DNA of 64,000 bases, taken from assembly GCF_002994745.2 (NCBI RefSeq), contig NC_037089.1, forward strand, positions 19,686,641 through 19,750,640. The letters are read 5' to 3'. The stretch is from Rosa chinensis. Its lineage: Eukaryota > Streptophyta > Magnoliopsida > Rosales > Rosaceae. Made by a program: the position numbers and the translations under genes. Every line of letters starts with the position of its first letter. The stretch's first letter is position 1. Positions 11,857 to 22,212 of the stretch are shown one piece after another. The notes below the pieces were generated by a model. It was not told the DNA's origin and made no database searches. It saw nothing but the letters and a program-made list of their open reading frames with translations.

Positions 11857-13647
11857 CAACAGAAGTCCAAAACTCTTCCGCAAAAAATCTGCACACTTGC
11901 ATTCCTCACCATATCAGCACTTTATATAAATTCACCGGCTGAATTACATTCCATTACTTTAAAAACATCATGTATTCAACTTCAAAGTTCAATCTAAACG
12001 AAAAATAAAAATAAAAAACACAATGCTTAATCTTTCGAAGCCGATTTTAACTCAAACAATGCCCAACACATATGCTCAAAGAACCTATCAATGCACACAC
12101 ACATTAATAAACTGCAATTAAGTCTATAACATTTTCCAATTCAATTTCAATTAAGTCTATAATGACATCAAATTCTTTTCATTTTTCTCTCTATCACTCC
12201 GAAATTCGTACAAAAACCAAATTAGAATTTAAAGTCCTCACCTTTGAAACTCACATCAAATCACATCAGCAGCAGCACTATACGGCCACGCATATCTTCA
12301 ATTCCTGCACCCAAAAAAAACCAAGAAATCGCATCGGAATACAGAACGCAATTGCCATCATTGTGAACACAAGTGCGCGAATTCTGAAATTGAATTTTGC
12401 AAGTCTCGCCGATAAAGGAAGAAAGATAGCAGAAGGGAGATTGGAAGCGGAGGAGTACCGGATCGGAGAAATTAGTGAGAGAAGCCGTCGGAGAATGTAG
12501 GCAGTGAGATTGATTGGAATATCGGAAAGTCGGAGAATTGAAAGCTTAACCGGATTTTGGTGCTTATCAGTGGAATTCTTTTTTTTTTTTTTTTTTTTTG
12601 GTTTGGCTTTCAGGTTTTTTGGTTTCTGAAATGGAGAGGAAAATCCATTTATTTTGTGTCTTCCGGACTTTGTTTTGAGAGATGGACAAACAGACCTCGG
12701 GGGTGGGGGGAAGGGACCACCACACAGTAAAATGTTAAAGGATCTTTACTTTCTTTATATTTCGTTTTGAGTTTTGACCCAAACTTTTTACGTGGTATTG
12801 TTGATGGGGGTGGTTCTGATCGGTAAAGTCCCAACATACGACAGAGCTGCATTGATAGGTTCTGAAAAAGGAAAAGAAGTTACGTGGGTTGGAGCGAACA
12901 AGATCCACTGTTTGTCATATGAACCTATCAAGTTGACCCCAAAGTTACACAGTACTTTGAAAATCAAATAAATGTTCAAATCTATTAGAATGTGCAAGGT
13001 TGGTAAAGAAATTAAGACGTAGTCTTATCATTCATTATCTCATTTTCAATGTATTTTTACTTTATATTTTTATCATAAAAGATAAACCAAAAAAAATTAT
13101 AACAGCTCTCTTCATTATTTAGCTGTAATTGTGGCCACCCAAGTTCGATTCTCACTCATTTCAGAATGACTAATCCTCCTAATACTAGTAGAATTTAGTT
13201 AATGGAATAATCATAATACGTCACAACAGTTTTGAAGCTGGTCCAAAATCTACCTTAGTTTCTCTTTTGTGTGCACTAATTTCAGAATTACTTAAAAAGT
13301 TGGTTGGAGATTTACTTTCTTTTCTCTTTTCTGTGGTGTTTATATGGACGTAGTGAAGTTCACAAATGTTGGGGTTTAAAAAGAACATACTCAACAAAGC
13401 CATGGCGAGTTTCTATATACCAAAACTAAAGGGTCGAAGGAGCAATTTCATCAAAATAACTATAAAAAAATAAAAATAAAAAAAAATAAAAACAACAACA
13501 ACAATTTCCATGATCCGAGTAAAACTACGTAAGCTCTTTCTCTGTTTACCAGAAACGAAAAGTACACCCTCTGTTTTCACTATTGAGTTTCACATATTCA
13601 CAGAGCGCGCGAGTTTGGGTTCCTCCGTTGGTTCGTCAAAATCGGCG
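11857..13647. other. Divergent intergenic region between TRB2 and FRO1
   Basis: Holds the TRB2 5' leader (about 11857-12520, probably with an intron), a T18 run near 12580 and the FRO1 promoter. Around 13125-13200 there is a box-B-like AAGTTCGATTCTCAC that could be another SINE head, but the rest is too decayed to call. No gene seen. Confidence 0.5.
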
Positions 13648-15663
13648 ATGGCGAGCTCCCTGCAACGCATCTCGAGCCACGCTCGTCTTCTCCGGACCGC
13701 TATCGCTTCTGGGTCCAGACCATTCTCGGCCGACGCTTTGGTCGAGTACAGGCCCGGCGAGATCGGAAGAGTCTCCGGCATCCCCGATGAACATCTCCGC
13801 AGAAAGGTACCGTCTTTTTCAAATTTAATCCGGACCCATTTGCAAATTTGATGTTGTTTCTCAGTTGGGTGAATACCCGTTTCGAGTTTTGGGGTTTGGG
13901 GATGGAATTAGGGCACTGGGATTGTCTGCAATTGGTTATATTAGGGCTGAGCTTGTTGGGTTTTAATGGAAGTAATAAGCTTTTTTTTTTTGTTGATTCT
14001 GTTTTGGGCAGGTTGTGATATACTCACCTGCAAGAACTGCGAGTCAACAAGGATCAGGGAAAGTTGGCAAGTGGAAGATTAACTTTGTGTCCACACAGAA
14101 GTATGTTTTCGGTTTCGAATTCGAGTGTAGAAATTGAATTTGGTTTTTGATTCTCATGGTTTTTTGGGTTGTGGATTATCCTTTCTGGCTTATAGTGAGT
14201 AGAGAATCTCTGAAAGTTTTGCTCTTGTGCTTCTGTTGAACAATGTAATGATCTATTTAAACTTTAAAGTGATATTTATGTGTGAATTGTTTGGCTGCTC
14301 TTTCTAGAATCGCTATTATACCAAACTACTTAGCTCTTAGAACGGATAAATGACAATAGTAATTGGCTAGGTGCCTGTTCTCAGAGTATCAGTGAATCTC
14401 CATTTGTTGATACAGTATTTTGAATTCATGAACATTTCCTGTGTAGTTGAGTAGTTTTAAATGACAACATAACCTGAAAAATGTGATATTGTTAAGTTAA
14501 TAGTTCCTCTCTTGGATTTCAATCAAAATATTTCAAGTCATCTCTCAATTAGATCTTGAGTTTAGCTAATTTTGTCCTCATTAAATTATGGAATATTTTT
14601 TACTGTAATTAGAAAGTCAATCAATAGCTTCTCTTTATGATGTGTCTAGGTGGGAGAATCCATTGATGGGCTGGACTTCAACTGGGGACCCTTATGCCAA
14701 CGTTGGTGATTCCGCACTCGGTTTTGACAGCGAAGAAGCTGCAAAGTACTTTGCAGAGAACCATGGTTGGGATTATGTGGTATGTTTTCTATTGCTTTCT
14801 CTATGCAGCTTTAAATACATTTCCTTTCGACTGTCTTCAAAATACTTTGTCGTACCATTGCAATTGCTATTTTCATATAGAAGACAATAAGATCATCACC
14901 TTAAAATACATATTCCATGATGGAAAACTTTTATTTTGAAATGCTTTTGGCTTCTTGTTGACCTATGAAGTGTTAACTACGGTTCTTCAACTTGTCTGCC
15001 AGGTTAAGAGGCAGCACACGCCATTGTTGAAGGTAAGAGGTTCTTTCTTCATTGTTAAACTTTTTCACTGTCATCTGATAACTATTTTTCATACATGTAT
15101 GTGGGATTAGGGTAGGACACACAATATACATTTAATATGAGATTAAGACAGTGATTTCATGTGGGGATAACATTATTTTATCAACTTGTAGAATTGCAAC
15201 TGGTCTGGTTTTCTGCTGCCTGTTCTGCTAATTAAGCTTGGACTTATTTTTAGCCACCCTAAGCAGTCATCTTTTGCAAACAAAGTGTTCCTTTGATGTT
15301 ATTATCATGCCAAGGTGCATGAGTAAAAATTTCTTATGTGGAACAATAGAGGTTGTTTTCTGGTGGCATCAAACTGAATTGCATAGTCAGTTCATGTTTA
15401 GTAGGTTGGCAATTTGGCTGCCTGCCTTTTTTCCCAAGTTTAGGGAAGAGTTGGTATGATTTTTTAAAATGAAGTTGCCAGTTTAGGTTGGCAATCTTGC
15501 TCATTCTCCTTGCATTTTTCACATTTTTTTTTTCTAAGGTTTAAATAATCTCTTTGTCAAACCATGGGTTTTTGGTTTCTTTCTCTAACCTTGACCACGG
15601 TTTCAGGTGAAGTTATATGCTGACAACTTCAAGTGGAAGGGCCTCCCTAAAACTGAGGCATGA
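13648..15663 (+). CDS. FRO1: NADH dehydrogenase iron-sulfur protein 4 (complex I 18-kDa subunit), mitochondrial
   Basis: Five exons, 13648-13806, 14012-14100, 14650-14779, 15003-15032 and 15607-15663, sum to exactly 154 residues plus TGA. An Arg/Ser-rich mitochondrial presequence ([18 protein letters not shown]) occupies about the first 27 residues. The NDUFS4 core follows: [63 protein letters not shown], and the C-terminal [15 protein letters not shown]. The subunit sits in the peripheral arm of complex I near the NADH-oxidising module. Loss in Arabidopsis (frostbite1) raises mitochondrial ROS and impairs cold-responsive gene expression. The 30-bp fourth exon is very small but needed to keep the frame. 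Confidence 0.97.
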
Positions 15664-16241
15664 TTGGTCTCAGTGCTTTTCCTTTTCAGTTCCATCTTAA
15701 GAGGGTGATTGTGCAACAGAGCTTGCAGTTTTTTTTGTCGTATTTCATTGTAAAAGTCACTTGATCGAAACAAAAAATTCCTTGATCATCATCATATAAT
15801 AAACGGAATTCATGTTGTTAAGCTTCTTGATCAATGAAAATCTCTTGATTCCCATTTTCTCTCGTATACATTTGGTTTCCCTATATGTAAAGATTGTATC
15901 TTTGCAATCTTTGCAAAGATTAAAGTTGTGATTCCAGGTTTGACTCCACACACATGGAATTACTTTCTATTTTTCTCCATCTTGGTAGGATGAAGTTGCA
16001 AATTTTGTGTTACTAGTTATATAATTTGTAACTAATTTGACTATAATGCAATATAAATCGGAATCTGATTTAGATTTCGTCGTATCAATCCATCATTTTA
16101 GTATTCTCACCTTCACTTTCCATCATTAAACAAAGTAAGAACAGGAATACGTCAAATACGAGTTTCACTGGCTTATAGATAAGAAATCTGTACATTCTAC
16201 AATTTACAAGAAATCAAACTTCCAATTAATCGAGGACAAAT
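15664..16241. other. Convergent 3' flank, FRO1 and TRB-like gene
   Basis: AT-rich 3' UTR and spacer sequence. No additional coding or RNA gene recognised. Confidence 0.5.
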
Positions 16242-17396
16242 CTACTGCGTGAATCTTTCATAAATCTGATTCATGAACAGTAGCATGGATTTGGTATCCT
16301 CTGCCGTCTCCGAAACCCTTTTGGTCTCTTCAACTGCTTTTGGAGGAGCAGGAGCAGGGCCTCGATCAGTGTCTTCTTCCATTTCTGAAAATATTTTGGT
16401 CTTTTTCTCCGCCTGTGGAGGAGGGGCAGCAGAAAACCGATCAATGTCTTCTGCAATCTCCGAAATCCTTTTGCTCTCCTTCACTGCTTGTGGACAGGCA
16501 GGAGCAGAGACACGATTGGTGCCTTCCGTCGAGCAATGTCCCCAAATCTCTTTCGCTAACAGTAGCATAGACTTGGCATCTTCTTTCATTTTCAAAATCC
16601 TTTCATTCTCCTTAACTGCTTCAGCAGGATCAGCAGAACTTTCAACATCCATCATTAGGGTCTCATCTTCTTCTACCATCTCATGATCCGGAACCCTTTC
16701 CGTCTCCTTCACTGCCTCATTAGGATTAGCAGAGTTCTGAACCTCATCATCCACAACCTTCCTTACCTTTGTTGACATAGTGCTCTCTTCCGTGTCTTCT
16801 TCCATCTTTGAAACCCTTTCGGTCTCCTCCCCCTGATCATCATTAATCTTGCTGCGCAAGGAAGCATCCATAACTTCCCTTACCTTACAAGACATCCTCC
16901 TCAGCTTTTCCTCGGAAACACTATCAGTCAAGTTCCTCCACTTATTCGCCAGAGATGTACACGGGTGGATAGCGAGGACAGGGCCGAATTCGGGATCTTC
17001 GAGAATGTGCTTCCACTTGCTCGTCCCATACTTTTCCACCCCGGCGGCTAGGGCTTCTTCCTCCTCCACCGTCCAACCGCTTCCCGTTATACCCCTCTCT
17101 TTTCTTTCAGCAAAAGCAGAGCTTTTCCCATCATTAATGGCCTCCAGGCGGGCAGCCACAACCTTCTTTACCTTGGGAGACATGGTCTTCAGTTTCTCAT
17201 TGGAAACCCTAAATGCCATTGTCCTCCATTTCTTCCACAGGTCACCGCATGACTTCCGAGCGAGGTAACGAGCAAATTTGGAATATTTGAGGATGGTTTT
17301 CCAGTTGCCGCTCCCGTACTTATGCACCCCGGCTGCTAGGGCTTCTTCCTCCTTCGATGTCCAGCTCTTGTATTGCTTTCGAATCAACTCCCTCAT
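16242..17396 (-). CDS. Intronless TRB-derived protein with two Myb domains (384 aa)
   Basis: Uninterrupted frame with ATG at 17394-17396. Two TRB-type Myb domains lie at residues 10-60 (SWTSKEEEALAAGVHKYG, GNWKTIL, LWKKWRTM) and 107-156 (GWTVEEEEALAAGVEKYG, SKWKHIL, LANKWRNL). Each is followed by a similar linker (VSNEKLKTMSPKVKKVVAARL and VSEEKLRRMSCKVREVMDASL), so a ~95-residue module is duplicated. A third linker-like piece (MSTKVRKVVDDEV) follows. The C-terminal third repeats a short phrase (RISEIAEDI, IFSEMEEDT, RVSETAEDT) and twice contains a helix like EDTKSMLLFMNQIYERF. There is no H1 globular domain. The telobox helix of true TRBs (VDLKDKWRN) is altered in both Myb copies. It shares its C-terminal motif with the protein at 20674-21072. 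I infer origin from a neighbouring TRB by local or retro-duplication; function is unknown. Confidence 0.8.
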   Translation of the reverse strand: MRELIRKQYKSWTSKEEEALAAGVHKYGSGNWKTILKYSKFARYLARKSCGDLWKKWRTMAFRVSNEKLKTMSPKVKKVVAARLEAINDGKSSAFAERKERGITGSGWTVEEEEALAAGVEKYGTSKWKHILEDPEFGPVLAIHPCTSLANKWRNLTDSVSEEKLRRMSCKVREVMDASLRSKINDDQGEETERVSKMEEDTEESTMSTKVRKVVDDEVQNSANPNEAVKETERVPDHEMVEEDETLMMDVESSADPAEAVKENERILKMKEDAKSMLLLAKEIWGHCSTEGTNRVSAPACPQAVKESKRISEIAEDIDRFSAAPPPQAEKKTKIFSEMEEDTDRGPAPAPPKAVEETKRVSETAEDTKSMLLFMNQIYERFTQ

Positions 17397-17612
17397 GTCT
17401 TCTCACAACCCTAATGATCTCTCTTTCTGAGTTTTATCTGGAGGTATCGGCGATAGATACTCTTGGATCCGAACTCCTTTAGGATTTAGTAAACTTGGTC
17501 CGCAAGCCCGCCACAAATTTAGGAAACTGTGAAGAGTCAGCCTACTCAATCCTAATTACACCTGGATTAGTACTGACCGAGTCTGGACCGCCGGTTACAA
17601 AGCCCTAATTGA

Positions 17613-17662
17613 ACTATGATATTAATTATTTCTCAAAAAAAAAAAAACTACGATATTAATTA
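17613..17662. repeat. 16-bp direct repeat around a poly-A stub
   Basis: ACTAYGATATTAATTA occurs at 17613-17628 and 17647-17662, separated only by TTTCTC plus a run of A. This is what an extremely 5'-truncated target-primed (LINE or SINE) insertion leaves: a target-site duplication around a poly-A tail. Confidence 0.55.
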
Positions 17663-19296
17663 GGGAAAATGATCATATACCCAATTTTGGGGTTAATTAA
17701 CCCCACTTACCCAAACACTCTAAGAAATTGTCCACTTACCCAAACACTCTAAGAGATCATTTTCCTAATACCCAATTAAGTATTTTTTTTATATTCCTTT
17801 TTATTTATTTTTGGGACAATTTTGCCCTCTCCTTCTTTGTCACTTAGAGACAGAAGTCATCGGAGATCTTGCCAGACTCCGGTGAATAGTGACCTACCGC
17901 GGACTCTGGAGACCAATGACGAGACTCCGGTGACCGAAATCCGGTGACCGAAATCCGGTGACCGGTGACCAGAATCAGGCAACCGGTCATCGGAATCCCA
18001 AATCTGGCTACCGGAATGGTGACCGGATTCCAGCGTCTGATTTTATTACCCCATAATAATACCCAATAATCATATTATTGCCCCCCAATAAACATATTTT
18101 TGCCCCCCAATAATTATATTACTGCCCTCCAATAAACATTTTATTGCCTCCCAATAATCTTATTATTGCCCCAATAATCTTTTTATTGCCTCCCAATAAA
18201 ATTCCAACAAGACGATTACAACAGTTAAACATCAGTACAGTCAGTCACCAATCTACAAAATCTACCAAACAGATGCTATTCTAGTACATAACTAGAATTA
18301 AAACATCATTTCTACATATTTTCTCATACTTTTCAATAAAATCAATCAAAAGAGATGACATGCTTAGCTCCAGCAACATAACAAAATGGGCGCTTGGACA
18401 TTTGGAACATAGTTTTTTTTTTCTTTCCTTTTGGCCTTTCTGCCCTCATTTTACCAAAAAAAATAATAACGGCGGCATTGTCATTAACTCTGCCTCTGAG
18501 AGAGAGAATGGCAGTGGAGCCCCGTGAAACTCAACATGATCAGAACCCTTGAACCTCAAGATGATCGTGAACCTTAACCTGATTGGAGCCCTGTGAACCT
18601 CAACATGATTGTGCCCCTAATGTCTCCAATTCCTCGTCGTCCTTGTTCCTTATCAGCACCTCTCTTATCAGAACTCGCTCCAGACAGAGCCAGCGACAAC
18701 GGAGCCGAGCACAGAAAGCTGCTACTTTCTAGCTAACAAAATCCAATCCGACATGGACTTGGCCGAGTCGCTGAACCGAGTTAGGACGGCACGTAGAGCA
18801 CAGCGACACCAAGCAAAGAACTGATGACCAGAAATTTCCGATCCAGAATTCCAGATCCGTAGACATGGAGAGAGAGAGAGAGAGAACTCAGTTCAGGACG
18901 CTGAGCACAGCGAGACGGAGATCGGACCAATTTTTAGATTTGTTTTTGGCGAGGAGCCCGATCTCCATCGCCGCTTGCTTCTGCACTTCAAACGAACCAG
19001 ACTCGAGGATGCCGATTTTCGAGGCTGACGGTGGTCGCTGAGTCGACTCAGCCGGGAAGGAAGAGAGAGTCTGAGACGAGTTGAGAGAAAGAGAGAGAAA
19101 TTGGTGAGGGGGAGGAGAGAGAGAGAATAGATCGAAGAGGGGAGGGGAGAGAAAGAGTCTGAGAGAGGAATGAGTGTAATTTATTAATTAAAATTAAGGC
19201 AATACTGTCAATAGATGTTAGATTGGATAAATGAGAGTAAAAAACTCTTAGTAAGTGGACAATTTTTAGGCTAAAATTAGGTAAGTGGTCACGGCC
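17663..19296. mobile_element. Non-autonomous MULE-like element (same family as 47056-50242)
   Basis: The left end GGGAAAATGATCATATACCC... matches the reverse complement of the right end (GGCCGTGACCACTTACC...). Further inside, AAATTGTCCACTTAC near 17726 pairs with its reverse complement at 19250-19265. The flanks agree at 7 of 9 positions (tattaatta / ccttaatta), fitting an old 9-bp MULE duplication. Interior blocks are a CCGGTGACC-rich part (17880-18030), a TTGCCCCCCAATAA minisatellite (18040-18195) and a GA-rich, moderately GC segment (18480-19180). The element at 47056-50242 has the same blocks in reverse order and orientation. No transposase was seen. The exact right boundary is uncertain by a few bases. 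Confidence 0.7.
18040..18195. repeat. Minisatellite of TATTGCCCCCCAATAA-type units
   Basis: Six or so units of about 26-30 bp, each containing a near-palindrome TTATTGCCYCCCAATAA. The same unit in the opposite orientation forms 48150-48300 inside the related MULE. Confidence 0.85.
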
Positions 19297-19305
19297 CCTT
19301 AATTA

Positions 19306-20673
19306 TGCGACAAATTACCATATTGGTACAAGCACACGGCTGAACAAGTACAACCACAACAGGAAAACAAAACTTATGATGTTGAATTTGCCGACAAATT
19401 AGTGGGCCTGAAAGGACTATTCGATCTCAGAAATTGACAAATTGTAGGAAAACAAATCCATAATGGGATCTCAATTAAGAGGCCTTTTGAGTAAATTGAG
19501 AAATTGAAACCATTTCGTTGAGTAATTCAGAAATTGAAACCATTTCGACTGTTGGATCGGAATGCCTTATTGGGATGGTAAGAGAACTCTAGCCAGCATG
19601 TTGGTGGACGAAAGTTGATTTTAAAGCATGTCAAAGTTTACGTGTGCTTTTTATTTTACTGAAAGTTTATAAGATTTTATAAGTTAAGATTTAGTTATTT
19701 TCTTAATAGATCTTAATGTGTTTTAAAAGTTAACACTAAACTTAATGGTTTGATACTTTGATTTTGGTTTTAGCATCCTCCATACATTACCTGAACAGTT
19801 TGTTATCATGTTTCATAATAAATATATGAAATGAACTTAATATGAAACGAACACGACACAGTGTTTTGATAGGTATACTAATACCGCTGACAAAGCAACC
19901 TAATAAATCCCCAAACCCCCAACCATTGCCTCACGAACAATTACATGCCTTTCCACAAGACCACAAATAATTTGTTAGGAAAGGCCTATCCGTAGTATTA
20001 TTTTTATTTAAATTTTGACTAAATAGTGAAATTGAAATTGCAAAGAAAGATTCCTGAATGTATAGGTTTTTTTTTTTCCTCCACTCTTCGAAGCACAGTC
20101 CGTTGTAACAGAACACAAACTGCTTTATTAATCCCTAACGGCTTAACATAAGTTGTGCACTTGGAGATCATTATGCAACTAAACCAACGAAGGCGGTGTT
20201 AAGAATTTTTCTTCGTATCAGATGTGCTCAGTGCTCACTAGCTAGTCACTACAGCTGTTGTCTTTTAAAAAAAAATTCGAGGTGTTTTATCGAATTGATT
20301 ATTTCCAGGTCTTATAAGAACAAACCCAATGATCAAAGCGGCAAACACTATAAGTCTAGGTGAATGAAATCGACTTCTCCAACTATTCCCACTAATCACT
20401 CAACTGATCCGTCAGTTAAATCCCCGGCTTTTTCCTCTCGCATTGCATTGTATCATCAAATAGATCGATCTTCTTCAAATTAGTAGTTAGTTGCAACTGT
20501 AACTTGTTTGTTTCAATCCAACAAAGAAGCTAATGCTCAGAGTCATTTTCACATTTTGGCACCATTGTAATCATATTCATTCCCTATGGGTAACCAGTTA
20601 AATTATATATAGAAATTCCGAAAAATAAAGAAAAGCTAAAAGGGGCTAGGGTTTTTCAAAGTGATAGTCCCCT
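19306..20673. other. Intergenic, no gene seen
   Basis: AT-rich sequence with a short direct repeat (GAGAAATTGAAACCATTTCG near 19497 and 'CAGAAATTGAAACCATTTCG' near 19528). No protein family motif in any frame. Confidence 0.5.
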
Positions 20674-21072
20674 TCACCCTCTTGAACATCGTTCATAAAT
20701 CTCATTGGCTAGCTGTAGCATTGACTCAGTGTCTTCTGCAGACTTCGAAATTCTCTGCATCTCCTTTGTCTCCGAAACTCCCTGTATCTCCTTCATCTCC
20801 GAAACTCTTTGTTCCTCCTCGGTGTCTGAAACTATCTGGGCCTCCTTGGCTGCTACATCAGCCATAAACGGTGAGTTTCCGGAAGGTCTAACACTCCAGC
20901 GCCTCCACTTATACCTGAGTTTGTGGTTGGAGCGATGAGTGAGTATAGGGCCAAACTCGGAATCTTCAAGAATGATCTTCCACTTGCCCACTCCGTGCTT
21001 TGCTACTCCAGCTAATAGGGCTTCTTCCTCCTCCGCCGTCCATTTTTGCGGCTCTTGGCACTCTCCCTCCAT
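20674..21072 (-). CDS. Short intronless TRB-like single-Myb protein (132 aa)
   Basis: ATG at 21070-21072. One TRB-type Myb domain covers residues 8-58 (QKWTAEEEEALLAGVAKHG, GKWKIILEDSEFGPIL, KLRYKWRRW). A short linker and a predicted helix/coil with the phrases RVSEMKEIQ, VSETKEMQ and ISKSAEDTESMLQLANEIYERC follow. The last motif is the one that ends the 384-residue protein at 16242-17396, so the two are paralogues. The recognition-helix sequence SNHKLRYKWRR differs from the TRB consensus SNVDLKDKWRN at key positions. The H1 domain is absent. Two AAACCCTA teloboxes lie just upstream. The frame is intact and could encode a small competitor of TRB proteins, but expression is unproven. Confidence 0.75.
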   Translation of the reverse strand: MEGECQEPQKWTAEEEEALLAGVAKHGVGKWKIILEDSEFGPILTHRSNHKLRYKWRRWSVRPSGNSPFMADVAAKEAQIVSDTEEEQRVSEMKEIQGVSETKEMQRISKSAEDTESMLQLANEIYERCSRG

Positions 21073-21116
21073 TCGTTCTCAAACAGATTGGCCAAATTCT
21101 ATGATTGGAGGCTAGT

Positions 21117-21124
21117 AAACCCTA
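21117..21124 (+). promoter_or_regulatory. Telobox AAACCCTA upstream of TRB-like gene
   Basis: AAACCCTAA begins 45 bp upstream of the ATG of the 132-residue TRB-like ORF. TRB Myb domains bind this motif. Confidence 0.6.
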
Positions 21125-21240
21125 ATCCAACTAACCTGAATCTAAATTCGTATCGACTCTAAACCGACTATTTTGGCCCTTGTGGTTTGATCCAAGTACG
21201 TATAAGAGAGAGTTTACGTCCCGTAGAAACCTATGTACGT

Positions 21241-21248
21241 AAACCCTA
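21241..21248 (+). promoter_or_regulatory. Second telobox AAACCCTA upstream of TRB-like gene
   Basis: AAACCCTAATCC, about 170 bp upstream of the same ATG and in the same orientation as the first telobox. Confidence 0.55.
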
Positions 21249-22212
21249 ATCCCGGCTATTTGGGACATATAAAATATATGCCTATTCCTATCCTATCTAG
21301 AAAATGCCTATTCCTATCCTACCTAGAAAACGATCCTGGCCCAACGGCCTAACCTGCCTACCAAATATTTAGGCCTTGGATCAGTTTGGAATTTTAAGTT
21401 CTAAAACGATGGTTTTGGTCCCTATGCTTACTCCCAACACATCTTTGGTCGTCAGATCTTTTTATTTCTCAGTTTATTCAAGTTTATGAGTCCAAAAAAA
21501 TTAAGACATCCCTTTCGGTTGGTCTATGATGGTTGGTGTAGGGAATCCTCTCCTTCAAAATCAGTTGCACGCGCGAGAGATCCTAATGTCATATACGTAC
21601 CCGGTCAGGGGTTGTTTGGATTTTGGAGAAGACGAACCCAGCTCCCGCCTCCATGATCCCCCGTTTTGCCTTGATCAAGGCAAAGTAGTGCTTTCAGGGA
21701 ACATACATATTACATAGGTTGGTAGCCAAGCGTGCGCTTCCGTTTCAAAAAAGGATTTTAAACCTGGACTTAGATCAAACTGTAAAATTTCTCGGACGTG
21801 ATTTTTCATTTTAAGCAATAATTGAAATTACCCTCCCTTTACAATATTGAAACTCCAGCAATCTTTGACATATGGCCCAGATCGAATGTTCTTCACTTCT
21901 TTGGGTTTTACGGTCCATACTGATACTCTTTCGTCAACCACGAAACCAAGGCAGCCAAGTTCAGCGAAGATAGCATAACAGTTTTGGAATGCATCACATC
22001 TAACTCTCTCTTTATAACTTCTTCGGAATAATTCATGTCTTACATTATTCTATACTTCTACTCCAGGAACCTCCTCAAATTACATATCATCAGAAACTTG
22101 ATTGATTATACTCGTAGACTCGTAGTTTCTACGAAAGTGAACCCAAAGGAAGATGGTGGATTGGGACTCAAAAACTCATAACCCACAAACACGCCGCAGG
22201 GATATGAGAGCC
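21249..22212. other. Spacer and NAGS 3' flank
   Basis: No gene seen. The part closest to 22212 is the presumptive 3' UTR of the NAGS gene. A short phrase GCCTATTCCTATCCTA(T/C)CTAGAAAA is directly repeated near 21280 and 21306. Confidence 0.5.

Noticed and set aside
16273..17268. Plus-strand frames through the two-Myb gene
   Set aside because: Antisense shadows of a coherent Myb protein; no recognisable domain of their own.
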